From: Planctomycetota bacterium
GTDB taxonomy: Bacteria; Planctomycetota; Planctomycetia; Gemmatales; Gemmataceae
DNA: 42,219 nucleotides
Assembly: GCA_016873225.1 (NCBI GenBank)
Contig: VGXS01000033.1
Location: 1-42,219, forward strand
Reading direction: 5' to 3'
The position numbers were made by a program, and so were the translations under genes. Each line of letters starts with the position of its first letter. Positions within the stretch are counted from its first letter, which is position 1. Under the pieces are notes generated by a model, which worked only from the letters and a program-made list of their open reading frames with translations, did no database searches and had not been told where the DNA came from. This document shows, piece after piece, positions 7,829 through 16,602 of this stretch.

Positions 7829-9064
7829 GTGTCATCCGCCTCTCCTGATCCAGGCATCGCTTTGCCCGAGGGATTGGAATGGGCGGATGATGAGGTCCTG
7901 TTGACGGATCCTGCTCCGCCATCCGGTTCCCTTGCTTCTGAAAGTCGTTTCCGGGGTTGGCTGCGCCATGGATTGGGCTCCATCGCCTCGGCGGCGGAAT
8001 GGGTCTTCGGGCTGGCGTGCGTGATGGTGGCCTTGGCGGTGATCGCGGCCGTTCCGGTCCTTCAGTTTCTGAGCCTTGGCTACATGCTGGAATGCTCGGG
8101 GCGGATTGTTCGCACCGGTCGATTTTCAAAGGGATTCATCGGGATCCGACCCGCCGCCCGCGCCGGTGGCGCCGTGGGAGCCTGCTGGCTGATGCTTCTG
8201 CCGATCCGGTATTTGGCGGATTTGGCGGCCAGCGCCGAAATAATCGACCATGCCGGAACGATGGCGGCCCGGTTTCACGCCATGGTTGTCCTGCTCTCGA
8301 TCGTTGTCCCCGTTCATTTGGCGCTGTCCATCGCCCGGGGCGGGCGCGTCAGGCATTTCCTGTGGCCGTTTCATCCGCTTTGGTTCTTTGGTGAATTCCG
8401 CCGCGAGGGTTCGTTCGGCCGGGCCCGCGATGCCACACTTGGCCTTCTCTGGACCTTGGCTTCCAAGGTGCCGTATTTCTGGTGGCTGGGTTTCCGGGTG
8501 TTCGTGGCGACCCTGTTCTGGCTTGTGTTTCCGGTCACCCTCATGGCCCTTGGCCATGCACCCATCCCGGTGGCTCCGGTGATCGGATTCATCGGCGCGG
8601 CATGGCTGGCGGCGATGGCCCTGTACATCCCGATCATCCAGGCGAGGATGGCCATGCTGAACAGCATCCGGCCGATGTTCGAGTGGCGCGAGGCCACGCG
8701 GGCCTACTTGCGCGCCCCGTGGGCCATCAGCCTCGCGTTGGTGCTGTCGCTGCTTTCAGCGATTCCACTTTACCTGCTCAAGGTTGAGGCGGTGCCCGAC
8801 GAGGCGCTTTGGTTGCCAAGCCTTTTCTTTGTCGCATTCATTTTCCCGGCCCGGTTCCTCATGGGTTTCGCCGTCAGCCTGGCGGAACAACGCGACCGGA
8901 GCAGCCATTGGGCCTTCCGCTGGTCGGGCCGGTTGCCCCTGTTGCCCGCGGCACTGCTGTATGTGCTTTTCGTCTTCCTGAGCCAGTACATCAGTTGGAG
9001 CGGCATCGTGGGCATGTACGAGCAGCACGCGTTCCTGTTGCCCGTTCCCTATGTGGGTATGTGA
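7829..9064 (+). CDS. Polytopic membrane protein of unknown function
   Basis: About 411 residues. After a soluble, acidic N-terminal segment of roughly 40 residues come about six to eight hydrophobic helices, for example VFGLACVMVALAVIAAVPVL and LFWLVFPVTLMALG, with short loops rich in Arg. I recognise no catalytic motif. The frame is open from TTG 7817. GTG 7829 is preferred because a GGAG (7819-7822) lies 6 bases before it; GTG 7826 is a near alternative. It is divergent from the DUF1549/DUF1553 gene, with about 110 bases between them that must hold both promoters. Its TGA (9062-9064) is one base from the start of the small ORF at 9066. Confidence 0.8.
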   Translation: MSSASPDPGIALPEGLEWADDEVLLTDPAPPSGSLASESRFRGWLRHGLGSIASAAEWVFGLACVMVALAVIAAVPVLQFLSLGYMLECSGRIVRTGRFSKGFIGIRPAARAGGAVGACWLMLLPIRYLADLAASAEIIDHAGTMAARFHAMVVLLSIVVPVHLALSIARGGRVRHFLWPFHPLWFFGEFRREGSFGRARDATLGLLWTLASKVPYFWWLGFRVFVATLFWLVFPVTLMALGHAPIPVAPVIGFIGAAWLAAMALYIPIIQARMAMLNSIRPMFEWREATRAYLRAPWAISLALVLSLLSAIPLYLLKVEAVPDEALWLPSLFFVAFIFPARFLMGFAVSLAEQRDRSSHWAFRWSGRLPLLPAALLYVLFVFLSQYISWSGIVGMYEQHAFLLPVPYVGM

Positions 9065-9065
9065 C

Positions 9066-9227
9066 ATGACCTATCTTCATTTATGCCGTAAAACCATCGG
9101 ATTGGGCAAACTCAGGGTCACCTACCACAATCTTTTCGATGGCACGGTTTCATGGCATCCCCGGGCGCGGTTGGCCGAAACCTTGCATGTTTTCAACAAT
9201 CACTTCAAGGCCGGCGTCACCGGCTGA
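9066..9227 (+). CDS. Small ORF of 53 residues, unknown
   Basis: ATG 9066 follows the stop of the membrane protein by one base (TGACATG), a spacing typical of translational coupling. The frame ends with TGA at 9225-9227. The C-terminal two thirds (from TYHNLFDGTVSWHP to FNNHFKAGVTG) use mainly G or C in third codon positions, as the neighbouring genes do. The product is basic, with several His and aromatic residues and no hydrophobic helix. No family is recognised. It may be a real small gene or the end of a degraded one. Confidence 0.4.
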   Translation: MTYLHLCRKTIGLGKLRVTYHNLFDGTVSWHPRARLAETLHVFNNHFKAGVTG

Positions 9228-9246
9228 TGCACCTTGGGACACCGAC

Positions 9247-9738
9247 ATGCCGGAACGAACGGGAGCCGAGTTCTCGGCAGACGGCACATACAGGTACCGC
9301 CTATGGAGGCGCTGGACCGCCGCCCCTCGCCTGGGTTTCATCGGGCTCAATCCGTCGACGGCATGCTCGGAACATGATGATGCCACCATCCGCAAGTGCG
9401 CCGGTTTCGCCCGGAGGCTTGGCTTTGGCGGCATTGAGGTTGGCAATTTGTTCGCGTTCAGGTCGCGTTGGCCCCATGCGCTGGCCGCGACCCCTTTCCC
9501 GGTGGGCCCCGACAATGATACCGCACTCGCGGGCTTGCATCGCCGTGCCGGTGTAATCGTGGCCTGCTGGGGAAATCATGGGAATCTGCTGGGCAGGGAC
9601 CGTGAGGTTCTCTCCTTGCTCGCCCGCAAGGGAATCAGGTTGAAATGCCTGGCGGTGACAGCCAAGGGCCAACCCGGTCATCCGCTCATGTTGCCCTATT
9701 CGGCGGCGCTTTCCGATTTCCCCGCGCCGCTTGGCTGA
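9247..9738 (+). CDS. DUF1643 domain protein
   Basis: A 163-residue protein starting at ATG 9247 (MPERTGAEF). The frame extends upstream to 9139, but that extension overlaps the small ORF and lacks family features. It contains the DUF1643 landmarks in order: YRYRLWRRW, FIGLNPSTA followed by DDATIRKC, a VGNLFAFRS block, a GPDND block, a VIVACWGNHG strand, and the closing KGQPGHPLMLPY. DUF1643 proteins are small cytoplasmic proteins found in bacteria and phages, and no reaction is established. No strong Shine-Dalgarno is visible. It sits immediately before a sulfatase gene with no obvious functional link. Confidence 0.88.
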   Translation: MPERTGAEFSADGTYRYRLWRRWTAAPRLGFIGLNPSTACSEHDDATIRKCAGFARRLGFGGIEVGNLFAFRSRWPHALAATPFPVGPDNDTALAGLHRRAGVIVACWGNHGNLLGRDREVLSLLARKGIRLKCLAVTAKGQPGHPLMLPYSAALSDFPAPLG

Positions 9739-9794
9739 ACACGCGCCACCCCGGGGGTAGTACAATCGGACTTCCCAAGTCGATGCCGGTGTTG

Positions 9795-11111
9795 ATGAGG
9801 ATTTTTCGAATGGTTTCATTCGCGACCGCATGCCTGGCCGCCTTGGCGTTGGCCCAGGGCCCACCGGCCAAGCCCAATATCGTTCTCATTCTGGCGGACG
9901 ATTTCGGATACGAATGCGTGGGAGCCAATGGGGGACAGTCGTACCGAACCCCCCATCTGGACCGCATGGCCGGCGCCGGCGTCCGCTTCGAGCATTGCCA
10001 TGTCCAGCCTTTGTGCACCCCCACGCGCGCCCAACTGATGACCGGCCGGTACAACATCCGCAACTACCTGCGCTTCGGAACGCTCATCCGTTCCGAGACA
10101 ACCTTTGCCCATCATCTGGCCAAGGCCGGCTATGCCACGGGCATCTGCGGCAAGTGGCAACTGGGCCGGGAACCCGACTCGCCAAGGCACTTCGGTTTTG
10201 GCGAATCGTTCCTCTGGCAGCACACCCGCCGCCCGCCCCGCTATGCCAATCCGGGGCTCGAACGCGACGGCAAGGAACTGGATTTCAACTCGGGAGAATA
10301 CGGACCCGACCTCGTCAATGAGTTCGCGATCGACTTCATCCGCAGGAACAAGGCCCGCCCGTTTTTCCTCTATTATCCGATGATGCTCACGCACGACCCT
10401 TACCAACCCACGCCGGACAGCAAGGACTGGAATCCCAAGGCCAAGGGTGAGGCGGTAAACCGCAAGCCGGCTCATTTCGCCGACATGGTGGCTTACATGG
10501 ACAAGCTCATCGGCAAGCTTGACGCCGCGTTGGCGGCCGAGGGAATCCGGGAGAACACCCTCGTGCTGTTCGTTGGGGACAACGGCACGGGCAAAGGGGC
10601 CACAAGCCGGTTCCAAGGAAAGGAAGTCAAGGGTGGCAAGGGAACGACCAAGTCGACGGGAACCCATGTGCCGCTGATCGTTAACTGGCCCCGCGCGGTA
10701 AAGGCTGGCCGGGTCAATGCCGACCTCGTCAGCAGCGTCGACTTTTTGCCCACCTTGTGCGAAGCCGCCGGCGCCCCGGCGCCCGCCGGAATCGACGGCG
10801 TGAGCTTCATCCCCCAACTGCGCGGTGAGAAAGGCCATCCGCGGGAATGGCTCTACACCTGGTATTCACCCCGGCAAAACAACAACGACAAGGTCGTGGA
10901 ATACGCCTTCGACCATGGCCACAAGCTCTACCGCTCTGGAGAGTTGTACGACCTGCAAAAAGACCCCCTTGAAAAGGATCCCCTGCCCCTGGCGGGACTT
11001 TCACCACAGGCGGCCTCCTCCTCGGCCAGGCTGCGCGCCGCGCTCGAGAAGTTCAAGGACGCCCGCCCGGCGGAACTCGACAAGCGGTTCCGCGAATCGG
11101 GCGTCGATTAG
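9795..11111 (+). CDS. Sulfatase 1 (Cys-type, exported)
   Basis: A 438-residue sulfatase. Starting at ATG 9795 gives a classic signal peptide (MRIFRMVSFATACLAALALAQG). ATG 9810 has a better ribosome site (GAGGA at 8 bases) and 9783 is also possible. The sulfatase domain starts with PNIVLILADDFGY, whose Asp pair (about D35, D36) binds calcium. The formylglycine signature C74-TPTR (CxPxR) follows, so activity would need conversion of C74 by a maturase. GKWQLG and LVLFVGDNGTGKG are also present. The protein would hydrolyse sulfate esters outside the cytoplasm, with the substrate unknown. It ends with TAG, showing that TAG is a normal stop in this genome. The next gene starts 11 bases later. Confidence 0.93.
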   Translation: MRIFRMVSFATACLAALALAQGPPAKPNIVLILADDFGYECVGANGGQSYRTPHLDRMAGAGVRFEHCHVQPLCTPTRAQLMTGRYNIRNYLRFGTLIRSETTFAHHLAKAGYATGICGKWQLGREPDSPRHFGFGESFLWQHTRRPPRYANPGLERDGKELDFNSGEYGPDLVNEFAIDFIRRNKARPFFLYYPMMLTHDPYQPTPDSKDWNPKAKGEAVNRKPAHFADMVAYMDKLIGKLDAALAAEGIRENTLVLFVGDNGTGKGATSRFQGKEVKGGKGTTKSTGTHVPLIVNWPRAVKAGRVNADLVSSVDFLPTLCEAAGAPAPAGIDGVSFIPQLRGEKGHPREWLYTWYSPRQNNNDKVVEYAFDHGHKLYRSGELYDLQKDPLEKDPLPLAGLSPQAASSSARLRAALEKFKDARPAELDKRFRESGVD

Positions 11112-11122
11112 GCGGTGTCTGG

Positions 11123-12181
11123 ATGAGCGGTCTTGTCGGCCATACCCTCTACGGCGTGCTGGCCGCCAAGGCGGCCGTGGCCCGCAAGTTGCCCATCGCC
11201 CCGGTGATTGAGAGGAACCTGGCCAGTTACCTCGCCGGCGCCTACCTGGGTTGCGATATCCAAACCATGCCAGAAGCGGTTTGCGACGACACAGGCAAGG
11301 AGGTTGGGTATGGCACCGTGCCGCTGGCCAAAAGCCCCATCACCGGCGGCAAGGTACGCCCCTGGAAGCTGACGCATGAGGGGGCCGGGCACACTCCCCG
11401 GCAGGTCCATGCCATGTTTTACGGCCGCTCGCACCTTGTGTTTGGCTGGGCGGGTGCCGAGGCCAAGCTGGCAATCCCGTGGGATCATCTGCCCGACTAC
11501 GCCGCGCTGGCCGCGGAGGACGCCCGTGTCCTGTTCGGCCCCGGGGAACGGCCTTTGGCTTATGTGCTGGGAACCTTGGTTCATGTTGTCAGCGACAGCC
11601 TGATCAAGTCGATTCAACCGGGCATCGATTTGAACCTGATGGACGGCAAGTACACGCCCAAAAACCGTCCTGTCCAGGACCTTGTTTCCTTCCATGAGAT
11701 CGGAACCCGGGAACTCGGGCTGGATTGGCCGTGCCTGTTTGAGGACTTGGCTCAAACTCCCATCGAACCGGCGCAGTTCCATTGGATGCGGGTGGGTGAA
11801 CCCAAGGGAAAACTGGCCCGCTTGTTGCCCGATGGCTGGGAACCCGGCAAGGCCGCCCTGCTTCGCGGCGTGTTGGCGGAAAACAGGCGCTACCTGCCGA
11901 CGCATGCCCGAGATGTTCTTGCCGACATGCGGTTGGAGCGAACCGCATCAGGTTGGCAATGCTCCAAGGCCATGAGCGATGCCTCGGGAGGCATGGGCTA
12001 CGCCCAAATGGTGGAACTGGCGAAAAAGGCCGACTTCCGACACGCCCTGTGGCAGATGACCGAGGCGATTTTGCGGATGTTCCAACAGGTGATTGAGAGA
12101 TCTCCACTCCTGAGGTCGCTACTGCTGGAGGAGGGTCCCGGCTGGGCCGACCTGGGCAAACGGTGGGCGGCAGGGCGCTGA
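11123..12181 (+). CDS. Unknown protein, possible zinc-dependent phospholipase C-like fold
   Basis: A 352-residue, apparently cytoplasmic or helical protein that begins GHTLYGVLAAKAA. It carries several spaced His and Asp residues: YLGCDIQTMP, THEGAGHTPRQVH, and LGTLVHVVSDSLIK. A distribution of this sort, with His/Asp on helices and an HxxSD-like motif, recalls zinc-dependent phospholipase C and S1/P1 nucleases, but I cannot confirm it from sequence alone. No signal peptide is evident. It lies 11 bases after sulfatase 1 on the same strand and is probably co-transcribed. The C-terminus (about residues 285-345) is helical and charged. Confidence 0.75.
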   Translation: MSGLVGHTLYGVLAAKAAVARKLPIAPVIERNLASYLAGAYLGCDIQTMPEAVCDDTGKEVGYGTVPLAKSPITGGKVRPWKLTHEGAGHTPRQVHAMFYGRSHLVFGWAGAEAKLAIPWDHLPDYAALAAEDARVLFGPGERPLAYVLGTLVHVVSDSLIKSIQPGIDLNLMDGKYTPKNRPVQDLVSFHEIGTRELGLDWPCLFEDLAQTPIEPAQFHWMRVGEPKGKLARLLPDGWEPGKAALLRGVLAENRRYLPTHARDVLADMRLERTASGWQCSKAMSDASGGMGYAQMVELAKKADFRHALWQMTEAILRMFQQVIERSPLLRSLLLEEGPGWADLGKRWAAGR

Positions 12182-12303
12182 TGGCCAACGCGCCGACGCC
12201 AGGTTGCCCGGAAAGTCGCTCGACCTCCAAAACGAGCATCGTGAAAAGGCCACCTTGTCATTGGCCGGGCCATCGCCACTGGCGGCCGCATCCCGGCCGC
12301 GGA

Positions 12304-12381
12304 TGGCGCGCCGCGCTTGAGAAGTTCGAGGATACCCGTTTTCCGGGAATCATCGGGGAATCCCGCAGGCGTTCAAGGTGA
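12304..12381 (+). pseudogene. Short remnant resembling a sulfatase C-terminus
   Basis: Codons from 12304 read WRAALEKFEDTRF, close to LRAALEKFKDARP at the end of sulfatase 1 (11031 onwards). The DNA is also alike over about 35 bases, and the frame ends with TGA 12379-12381. No sulfatase sequence is visible upstream of it. It sits in the 256-base gap between two convergent genes. It could be the tail of a deleted sulfatase paralogue, or a chance match to a common helical ending. Confidence 0.3.
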
Positions 12382-12437
12382 TGAGACCGGGAATTCGCAA
12401 TCACCCGGGAACATCTCCTCGCGGTCGTTCGCGCGAA

Positions 12438-13670
12438 TTATTCTCCAAGGCAATAAACATGCGAATCGGTGCGGTAGATCATGCGGTCGCCACTGATGGC
12501 GGGGGATGCCGAGATGCGCTCTCCCAGCGGATTGACCGACAGCACCTTGAAAGACCTGCCCGCCTGGATGACATGTGTTTTTCCATCGCTGTCACTGACA
12601 TAGATCCGGCCATCACTGGCCACCGGGGATGAGTTGCCCGCCGAGGCGAGCCTTTCGCGGTAAACCTCCTCACCGCTGTTGCCATCCAGGCAAACCAGCA
12701 CGCCGTTGTCCATCAACGCGTAAACAAGGCCGCGGTACGCGAGGACCGATGACTCCACGGGTCCGGGCTTCCTGCTCACCCACATTGTCTTGGGTTCCCT
12801 TCCCTGGTCGCGCAGGCGGATCGCCCGAATGGAAGTATCCCTCCACAGTTGCAGGTAAACAATGCCGTTGCCATGCACCGGGCTGGAAATGATCTCGCCG
12901 TTGTAGGGGCCTTCACCCTCGCCATAAACCCACCGGACCTTGCGGGTCTCGGGATCGAAGCAGGTGAGCCGATTCTGGCCGGGCACCAGCAGGTCTTTTT
13001 GGCCATGGTGTTCCACCAAAAGGGGAGTGGCATGGGCCGTGCCGATGGGGCGGTCCTTCCGCCACGCGATTTGCCCCGACTGGAAGTCGAGGCCGATCAG
13101 GTAACTGGGTCCCTTGTGATGGTTCCAGGGAAAGAGGACCGAATCGCCAAGGACGACGGGGCTCACGGCATAGCCCCAAGCCATTTTGGGATCACCAAAC
13201 TGCTCCATGTATCTTTTCACCCACATAACCTTGCCATCGTGCGTGTAACGGGCGATGTCGGCGTTTCCAAACGCGACATACAACGCGTCGCTGGTCGCCG
13301 TGGGGGTGTTCATGGCAAGCGAGGACTTCTCATGGGTTCTCTGGTTGACCCCGAATCCGAAGTCGTGCCTCCAGAGTTCCTTGCCTGTGTCCCGGTCCAA
13401 GCAGATGGTGATCAGGGCATTGGCGGGTTTCCTGACATGAGTGGTGACGAAGACCTTGTTCCCCCGCACCACGGGGGAGCTGTTGCCCCATCCGGGCAAT
13501 GCCACGGACCAAAGCACATTCCGTGTCGCGCTCCAGGCCAACGGCAGCTTGCGCTCGTCGGCCACGCCATCCGCGCGAGCGCCTCTCCAGCTTGGCCAAT
13601 CGTTCCTGTTATCAACCGCCTGTCCCGAAGCGGAAGTGGCGATCATGAGCAGCAGGGAACAGGCGGTCAT
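12438..13670 (-). CDS. Exported PQQ-like beta-propeller protein
   Basis: A 410-residue protein with a signal peptide (TACSLLLMIATSASGQA) and repeated PQQ-type blades: DRDTGKELWRHDFG, DGKVMWVKRY, FQSGQIAWRKD, DPETRKVRWVYG and DGNSGEEVYRERL. An N-terminal DWPSWRG motif is typical of planctomycete outer-membrane-biogenesis-like (BamB-like) propellers. No quinoprotein dehydrogenase catalytic residues are evident, so a binding or scaffold role is more likely than an enzyme. ATG 13670 has GGAGG at 9 bases. It is divergent from the GNAT gene across 66 bases and convergent with the unknown gene ending at 12181. Confidence 0.9.
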   Translation of the reverse strand: MTACSLLLMIATSASGQAVDNRNDWPSWRGARADGVADERKLPLAWSATRNVLWSVALPGWGNSSPVVRGNKVFVTTHVRKPANALITICLDRDTGKELWRHDFGFGVNQRTHEKSSLAMNTPTATSDALYVAFGNADIARYTHDGKVMWVKRYMEQFGDPKMAWGYAVSPVVLGDSVLFPWNHHKGPSYLIGLDFQSGQIAWRKDRPIGTAHATPLLVEHHGQKDLLVPGQNRLTCFDPETRKVRWVYGEGEGPYNGEIISSPVHGNGIVYLQLWRDTSIRAIRLRDQGREPKTMWVSRKPGPVESSVLAYRGLVYALMDNGVLVCLDGNSGEEVYRERLASAGNSSPVASDGRIYVSDSDGKTHVIQAGRSFKVLSVNPLGERISASPAISGDRMIYRTDSHVYCLGE

Positions 13671-13736
13671 TGGTCATCGCCTCCAAAACCCTTCAGCCAA
13701 ATAGGGATCCTGAAGGGTACCCGTTACACTGGCTCC

Positions 13737-14216
13737 ATGACTACCCCGCATGAAACCTGGCTGGTGACCCCCGCGGTGGGCGCGGACGCGACCACTTTGG
13801 CGCGGTTCAACCTTCAATTGGCCCTTGAGACCGAGAACCTGCGCCTTCCGGAGGCCACGGTGCTGTCCGGGGTGCTGCACGGCCTCGCGAGGGCGCCGGA
13901 GGTCCGCTACCTCGTGGCCCGGCGGGAGGCCGACGGACCCGTGGTCGGCCAACTGATGCTCACCCGGGAATGGAGCGACTGGCGCGACGGTTGGATATGG
14001 TGGATCCAGAGCGTTTATGTGGATGAGGCTTTCCGCCGCAAGGGAGTGATGCGGTCCCTGTTTGGTCATGTGCGCGAAATGGCCCTGGTGAATTCCGAAC
14101 CGGTGGTGCTGATCCGCCTTTATGCCGAGGAGCACAACAGCCGGGCCGGCGCGTTCTACCAGCGGGTCGGCATGTTCGATGAAGGCTACCGGGTCTGGGC
14201 ATGGAAGATCGGATGA
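13737..14216 (+). CDS. GNAT-family N-acetyltransferase
   Basis: A 159-residue GCN5-related acetyltransferase. The central strand WWIQSVYVDEAFRRKGVMRSL carries the acetyl-CoA pyrophosphate-binding motif (R/Q-x-x-G-x-G/A, here RRKGVM). The typical C-terminal EEHNSRAGAFYQRVGMF follows, with the Tyr often used as general acid. The acceptor is unknown and could be a small molecule, a peptide or a tRNA-related substrate. The frame is open far upstream, but ATG 13737 is where family similarity begins; no strong Shine-Dalgarno is seen. Its TGA overlaps the start of the EamA transporter gene by four bases (ATGA), so the two are coupled. One speculation is modification and export of the same small molecule. 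Confidence 0.9.
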   Translation: MTTPHETWLVTPAVGADATTLARFNLQLALETENLRLPEATVLSGVLHGLARAPEVRYLVARREADGPVVGQLMLTREWSDWRDGWIWWIQSVYVDEAFRRKGVMRSLFGHVREMALVNSEPVVLIRLYAEEHNSRAGAFYQRVGMFDEGYRVWAWKIG

Positions 14217-15115
14217 GTCCATCCCAAGCCGAGGTCGCCCGGGCCCGGATTTTATTGGTGGCCGCGGCGGTCTTGTGGAGCCTGTCGGGAGCCTTCACCC
14301 GTGTCATGACCACCGACACGACGGGCGTGATTGGCTTCAGCGCCCATGAACCGCCGATGTCGCCATTGGCCATGGCGTTCTGGCGGGTGCTGTGGGGCGG
14401 CCTGATCATGCTCCCCTTCGCCCGGCCCACGCGCGCCTGCCTCACTTGGCGCCTGGTTCCAGTGGGCCTTGCCTTCGCCTTCATGAACGCCACCTTCGTC
14501 TCCGCCCTGGCGCTTGGATCCTCGGCCAGCGCCGTGCTGCTGCAGTACACGGCGCCGCTGTGGGTCGCGCTCATCGGGTGGGTTTTCTGGCAGGAAAAGA
14601 TCGACCGCGGCACCCTGGCCAGCCTGGCCCTTGCCATGGGAGGGGTCGGGTGCCTGGTGATGGAGGGTTGGGAAGGAGGCAGCCTGGTTCCGGTGGGCCT
14701 CGCCGTGGCCAGCGGAGTCGGCTTCGCGCTTGTTCTGCTCGGCCTGGGCTGGCTCAAGGACCTTCCGGGAACCCCTGTCACGGTATTCAACTTCCTGACG
14801 GGGGCCGCCGTCTTGCTGCCGATGGTTCTGGTCCAGCAGGCTCCATCGCCGGGGCAGGTGGCGTTCATGGCGGCGTTCGGGTTTTTCCAGATGGGCCTAC
14901 CCTACCTGATGGCGGCGCGGGCCCTGCGCGTCGTGCCCGCCCGGGAGGCCAGCCTCATCACCCTTTTGGAACCGCTCCTCAACCCGGTTTGGTCTCGCCT
15001 TTTGGCCAGGGACGCGGAACCGGTCACCATTTGGCTGGTGCTGGGCGCGCTGGGAATCCTGGGAGCGCTCATCACGCGGGCTTTGCCTTGGTCGAAAAGG
15101 GAATCGCCAAGCTGA
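14213..15115 (+). CDS. EamA/DMT-superfamily transporter
   Basis: A 300-residue, ten-helix membrane protein of the drug/metabolite transporter superfamily made of two EamA repeats. The first begins LLVAAAVLWSLSGAFTRV. The junction has FMNATFVSALALGSSASAVLLQYTAPLWV, and the second repeat ends with ASLITLLEPLLNPVWSRLL, a typical EamA ending. I place the start at ATG 14213, in the ATGA overlap with the GNAT gene. ATG 14201 is also in frame but would put 16 bases in overlap. Substrates of this family include amino acids, purines and other metabolites, and none can be named here. Confidence 0.92.
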   Translation: MSPSQAEVARARILLVAAAVLWSLSGAFTRVMTTDTTGVIGFSAHEPPMSPLAMAFWRVLWGGLIMLPFARPTRACLTWRLVPVGLAFAFMNATFVSALALGSSASAVLLQYTAPLWVALIGWVFWQEKIDRGTLASLALAMGGVGCLVMEGWEGGSLVPVGLAVASGVGFALVLLGLGWLKDLPGTPVTVFNFLTGAAVLLPMVLVQQAPSPGQVAFMAAFGFFQMGLPYLMAARALRVVPAREASLITLLEPLLNPVWSRLLARDAEPVTIWLVLGALGILGALITRALPWSKRESPS

Positions 15116-15166
15116 GCCGGATAGGATGATCTCCTGGATACTCCGAACACGCACAGGGAGCCATTC

Positions 15167-16582
15167 ATGGCCCGGTTTTCCTTGGCATTCATGCTGGCGC
15201 TGGGAATGTTGTCGCCGCAGGCGCGCCCGGCGGACCGCCCCAACATCGTCTGGGTCATGGCCGATGACCTTGGATACGGTGAACTCGGCTGCTACGGACA
15301 AAAGCAGATTCCAACGCCGCGGATCGACGGCATGGCCGCCGAGGGAATGCGCTTCACCCGGTTTTATGCCGGGGCCACCGTCTGCGCCCCATCCCGCAGC
15401 GTGCTGATGACCGGATTGAACCATGGCCACACCCGCGTGCGCGGCAACGCCGGCAAGGCCAATCCCAAGGCCCAGGCCCTGCGACCCGACGACATCACGG
15501 TCGCCAAAATGCTGAAAGCCGCTGGATACACGACGGCGCTGGTAGGAAAATGGGGCTTGGGAGACACCGGCGAGGCGGAATCGGGCCTGCCGCGCCGGCA
15601 GGGATTCGATTCGTTCTTCGGGTATCTCAACCAGGTCCACGCCCACAACCATTTCCCGTCGTTCCTCTGGCGCAACGAGGAGAAGGTGCCGTTGCCCAAC
15701 AAGATTGTCGCGATGGGCGACAAGGGTGGCGGTTACGCCACCGAGGCCAAGGCCTTCGCCGACGACCTGTTTGCCGATGAAGCGATCCGGTTTGTGATGG
15801 ACAACAAGGAAAGGCCGTTCTTCCTGTACTGGAGCATGGTGATTCCCCATGCCAACAATGAGCGCCGCTCCGCGCTTGGAAACGGAGCCCAGGTTCCCGA
15901 TTTTGGCCCCTTCGCGGGGAAGGATTGGCCCGAGCAGGACAAGGGCCATGCCGCCATGATCCACCGGATGGATGGTTATGTCGGCCGCCTGCTCGACACC
16001 CTGCGCGAATCGGGCCTTGGACGCAAGACGCTGGTGATCTTCACCAGCGACAACGGTCCGCACAACGAAAGCAACCACAACCTTGGCCGGTTCAACCCGT
16101 CGGGGCCCTTCTCGGGCATCAAGCGGAGCCTCACGGATGGCGGAATCCGCGTCCCCTTCATCGCCTGGATGCCCGGCATGGTGAAGGCCGGGTCGGTGAG
16201 CGATCATGCCGCCTACTTTGGCGACTTCATGGCCACGGCCGCCGGCCTGGCCGGCGCCCAGTTGCCCGAAGGCCTCGATTCCATCAGCATCGAACCCGTC
16301 CTGCGGGGCGATACCAAGGCCGTGAAGTCGCATGAGTTCCTCTACTGGGAATTCCACGAGGGCGGGTTCCAGCAAGCGGCGCTTTACCAAGGCCGTTGGA
16401 AGGGGATCCGCTCGGGTTCACCGGCTTCACCCATACGGCTTTACGACACGGAATCCGACCCGGCCGAGAAGGCCGATGTGGCTTCGCGCCATCCCGCGAT
16501 CGCCTCCGCGATCGGCGATTACCTCAAGACCGCGCGTTCCGAATCGCCGGATTGGCCGGCCCAGTGGAAAGCCTCCCGGTAA
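15167..16582 (+). CDS. Sulfatase 2 (Cys-type, exported)
   Basis: A 471-residue sulfatase with signal peptide MARFSLAFMLALGMLSPQARP. ATG 15167 follows GGGAG at 6 bases. Metal-site motif PNIVWVMADDLGYGELGCYG (D33, D34) is followed by the formylglycine signature C73-APSR. VGKWGLG and VIFTSDNGPHNES lie further on. The arrangement matches arylsulfatase A-like planctomycete enzymes with an N-terminal GELGCYGQ motif. The probable role is desulfation of extracellular polysaccharide or another sulfate ester, with the substrate unknown. The sulfatase 3 gene starts 21 bases downstream, so the two probably share a transcript. Confidence 0.94.
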   Translation: MARFSLAFMLALGMLSPQARPADRPNIVWVMADDLGYGELGCYGQKQIPTPRIDGMAAEGMRFTRFYAGATVCAPSRSVLMTGLNHGHTRVRGNAGKANPKAQALRPDDITVAKMLKAAGYTTALVGKWGLGDTGEAESGLPRRQGFDSFFGYLNQVHAHNHFPSFLWRNEEKVPLPNKIVAMGDKGGGYATEAKAFADDLFADEAIRFVMDNKERPFFLYWSMVIPHANNERRSALGNGAQVPDFGPFAGKDWPEQDKGHAAMIHRMDGYVGRLLDTLRESGLGRKTLVIFTSDNGPHNESNHNLGRFNPSGPFSGIKRSLTDGGIRVPFIAWMPGMVKAGSVSDHAAYFGDFMATAAGLAGAQLPEGLDSISIEPVLRGDTKAVKSHEFLYWEFHEGGFQQAALYQGRWKGIRSGSPASPIRLYDTESDPAEKADVASRHPAIASAIGDYLKTARSESPDWPAQWKASR

Positions 16583-16602
16583 ATTCGCGAGGACACACCG
16601 TC

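Noticed and set aside
12849..13736. N-terminal extension of the GNAT frame
   Set aside because: It runs antisense through the PQQ-like propeller gene. Family similarity begins at ATG 13737.
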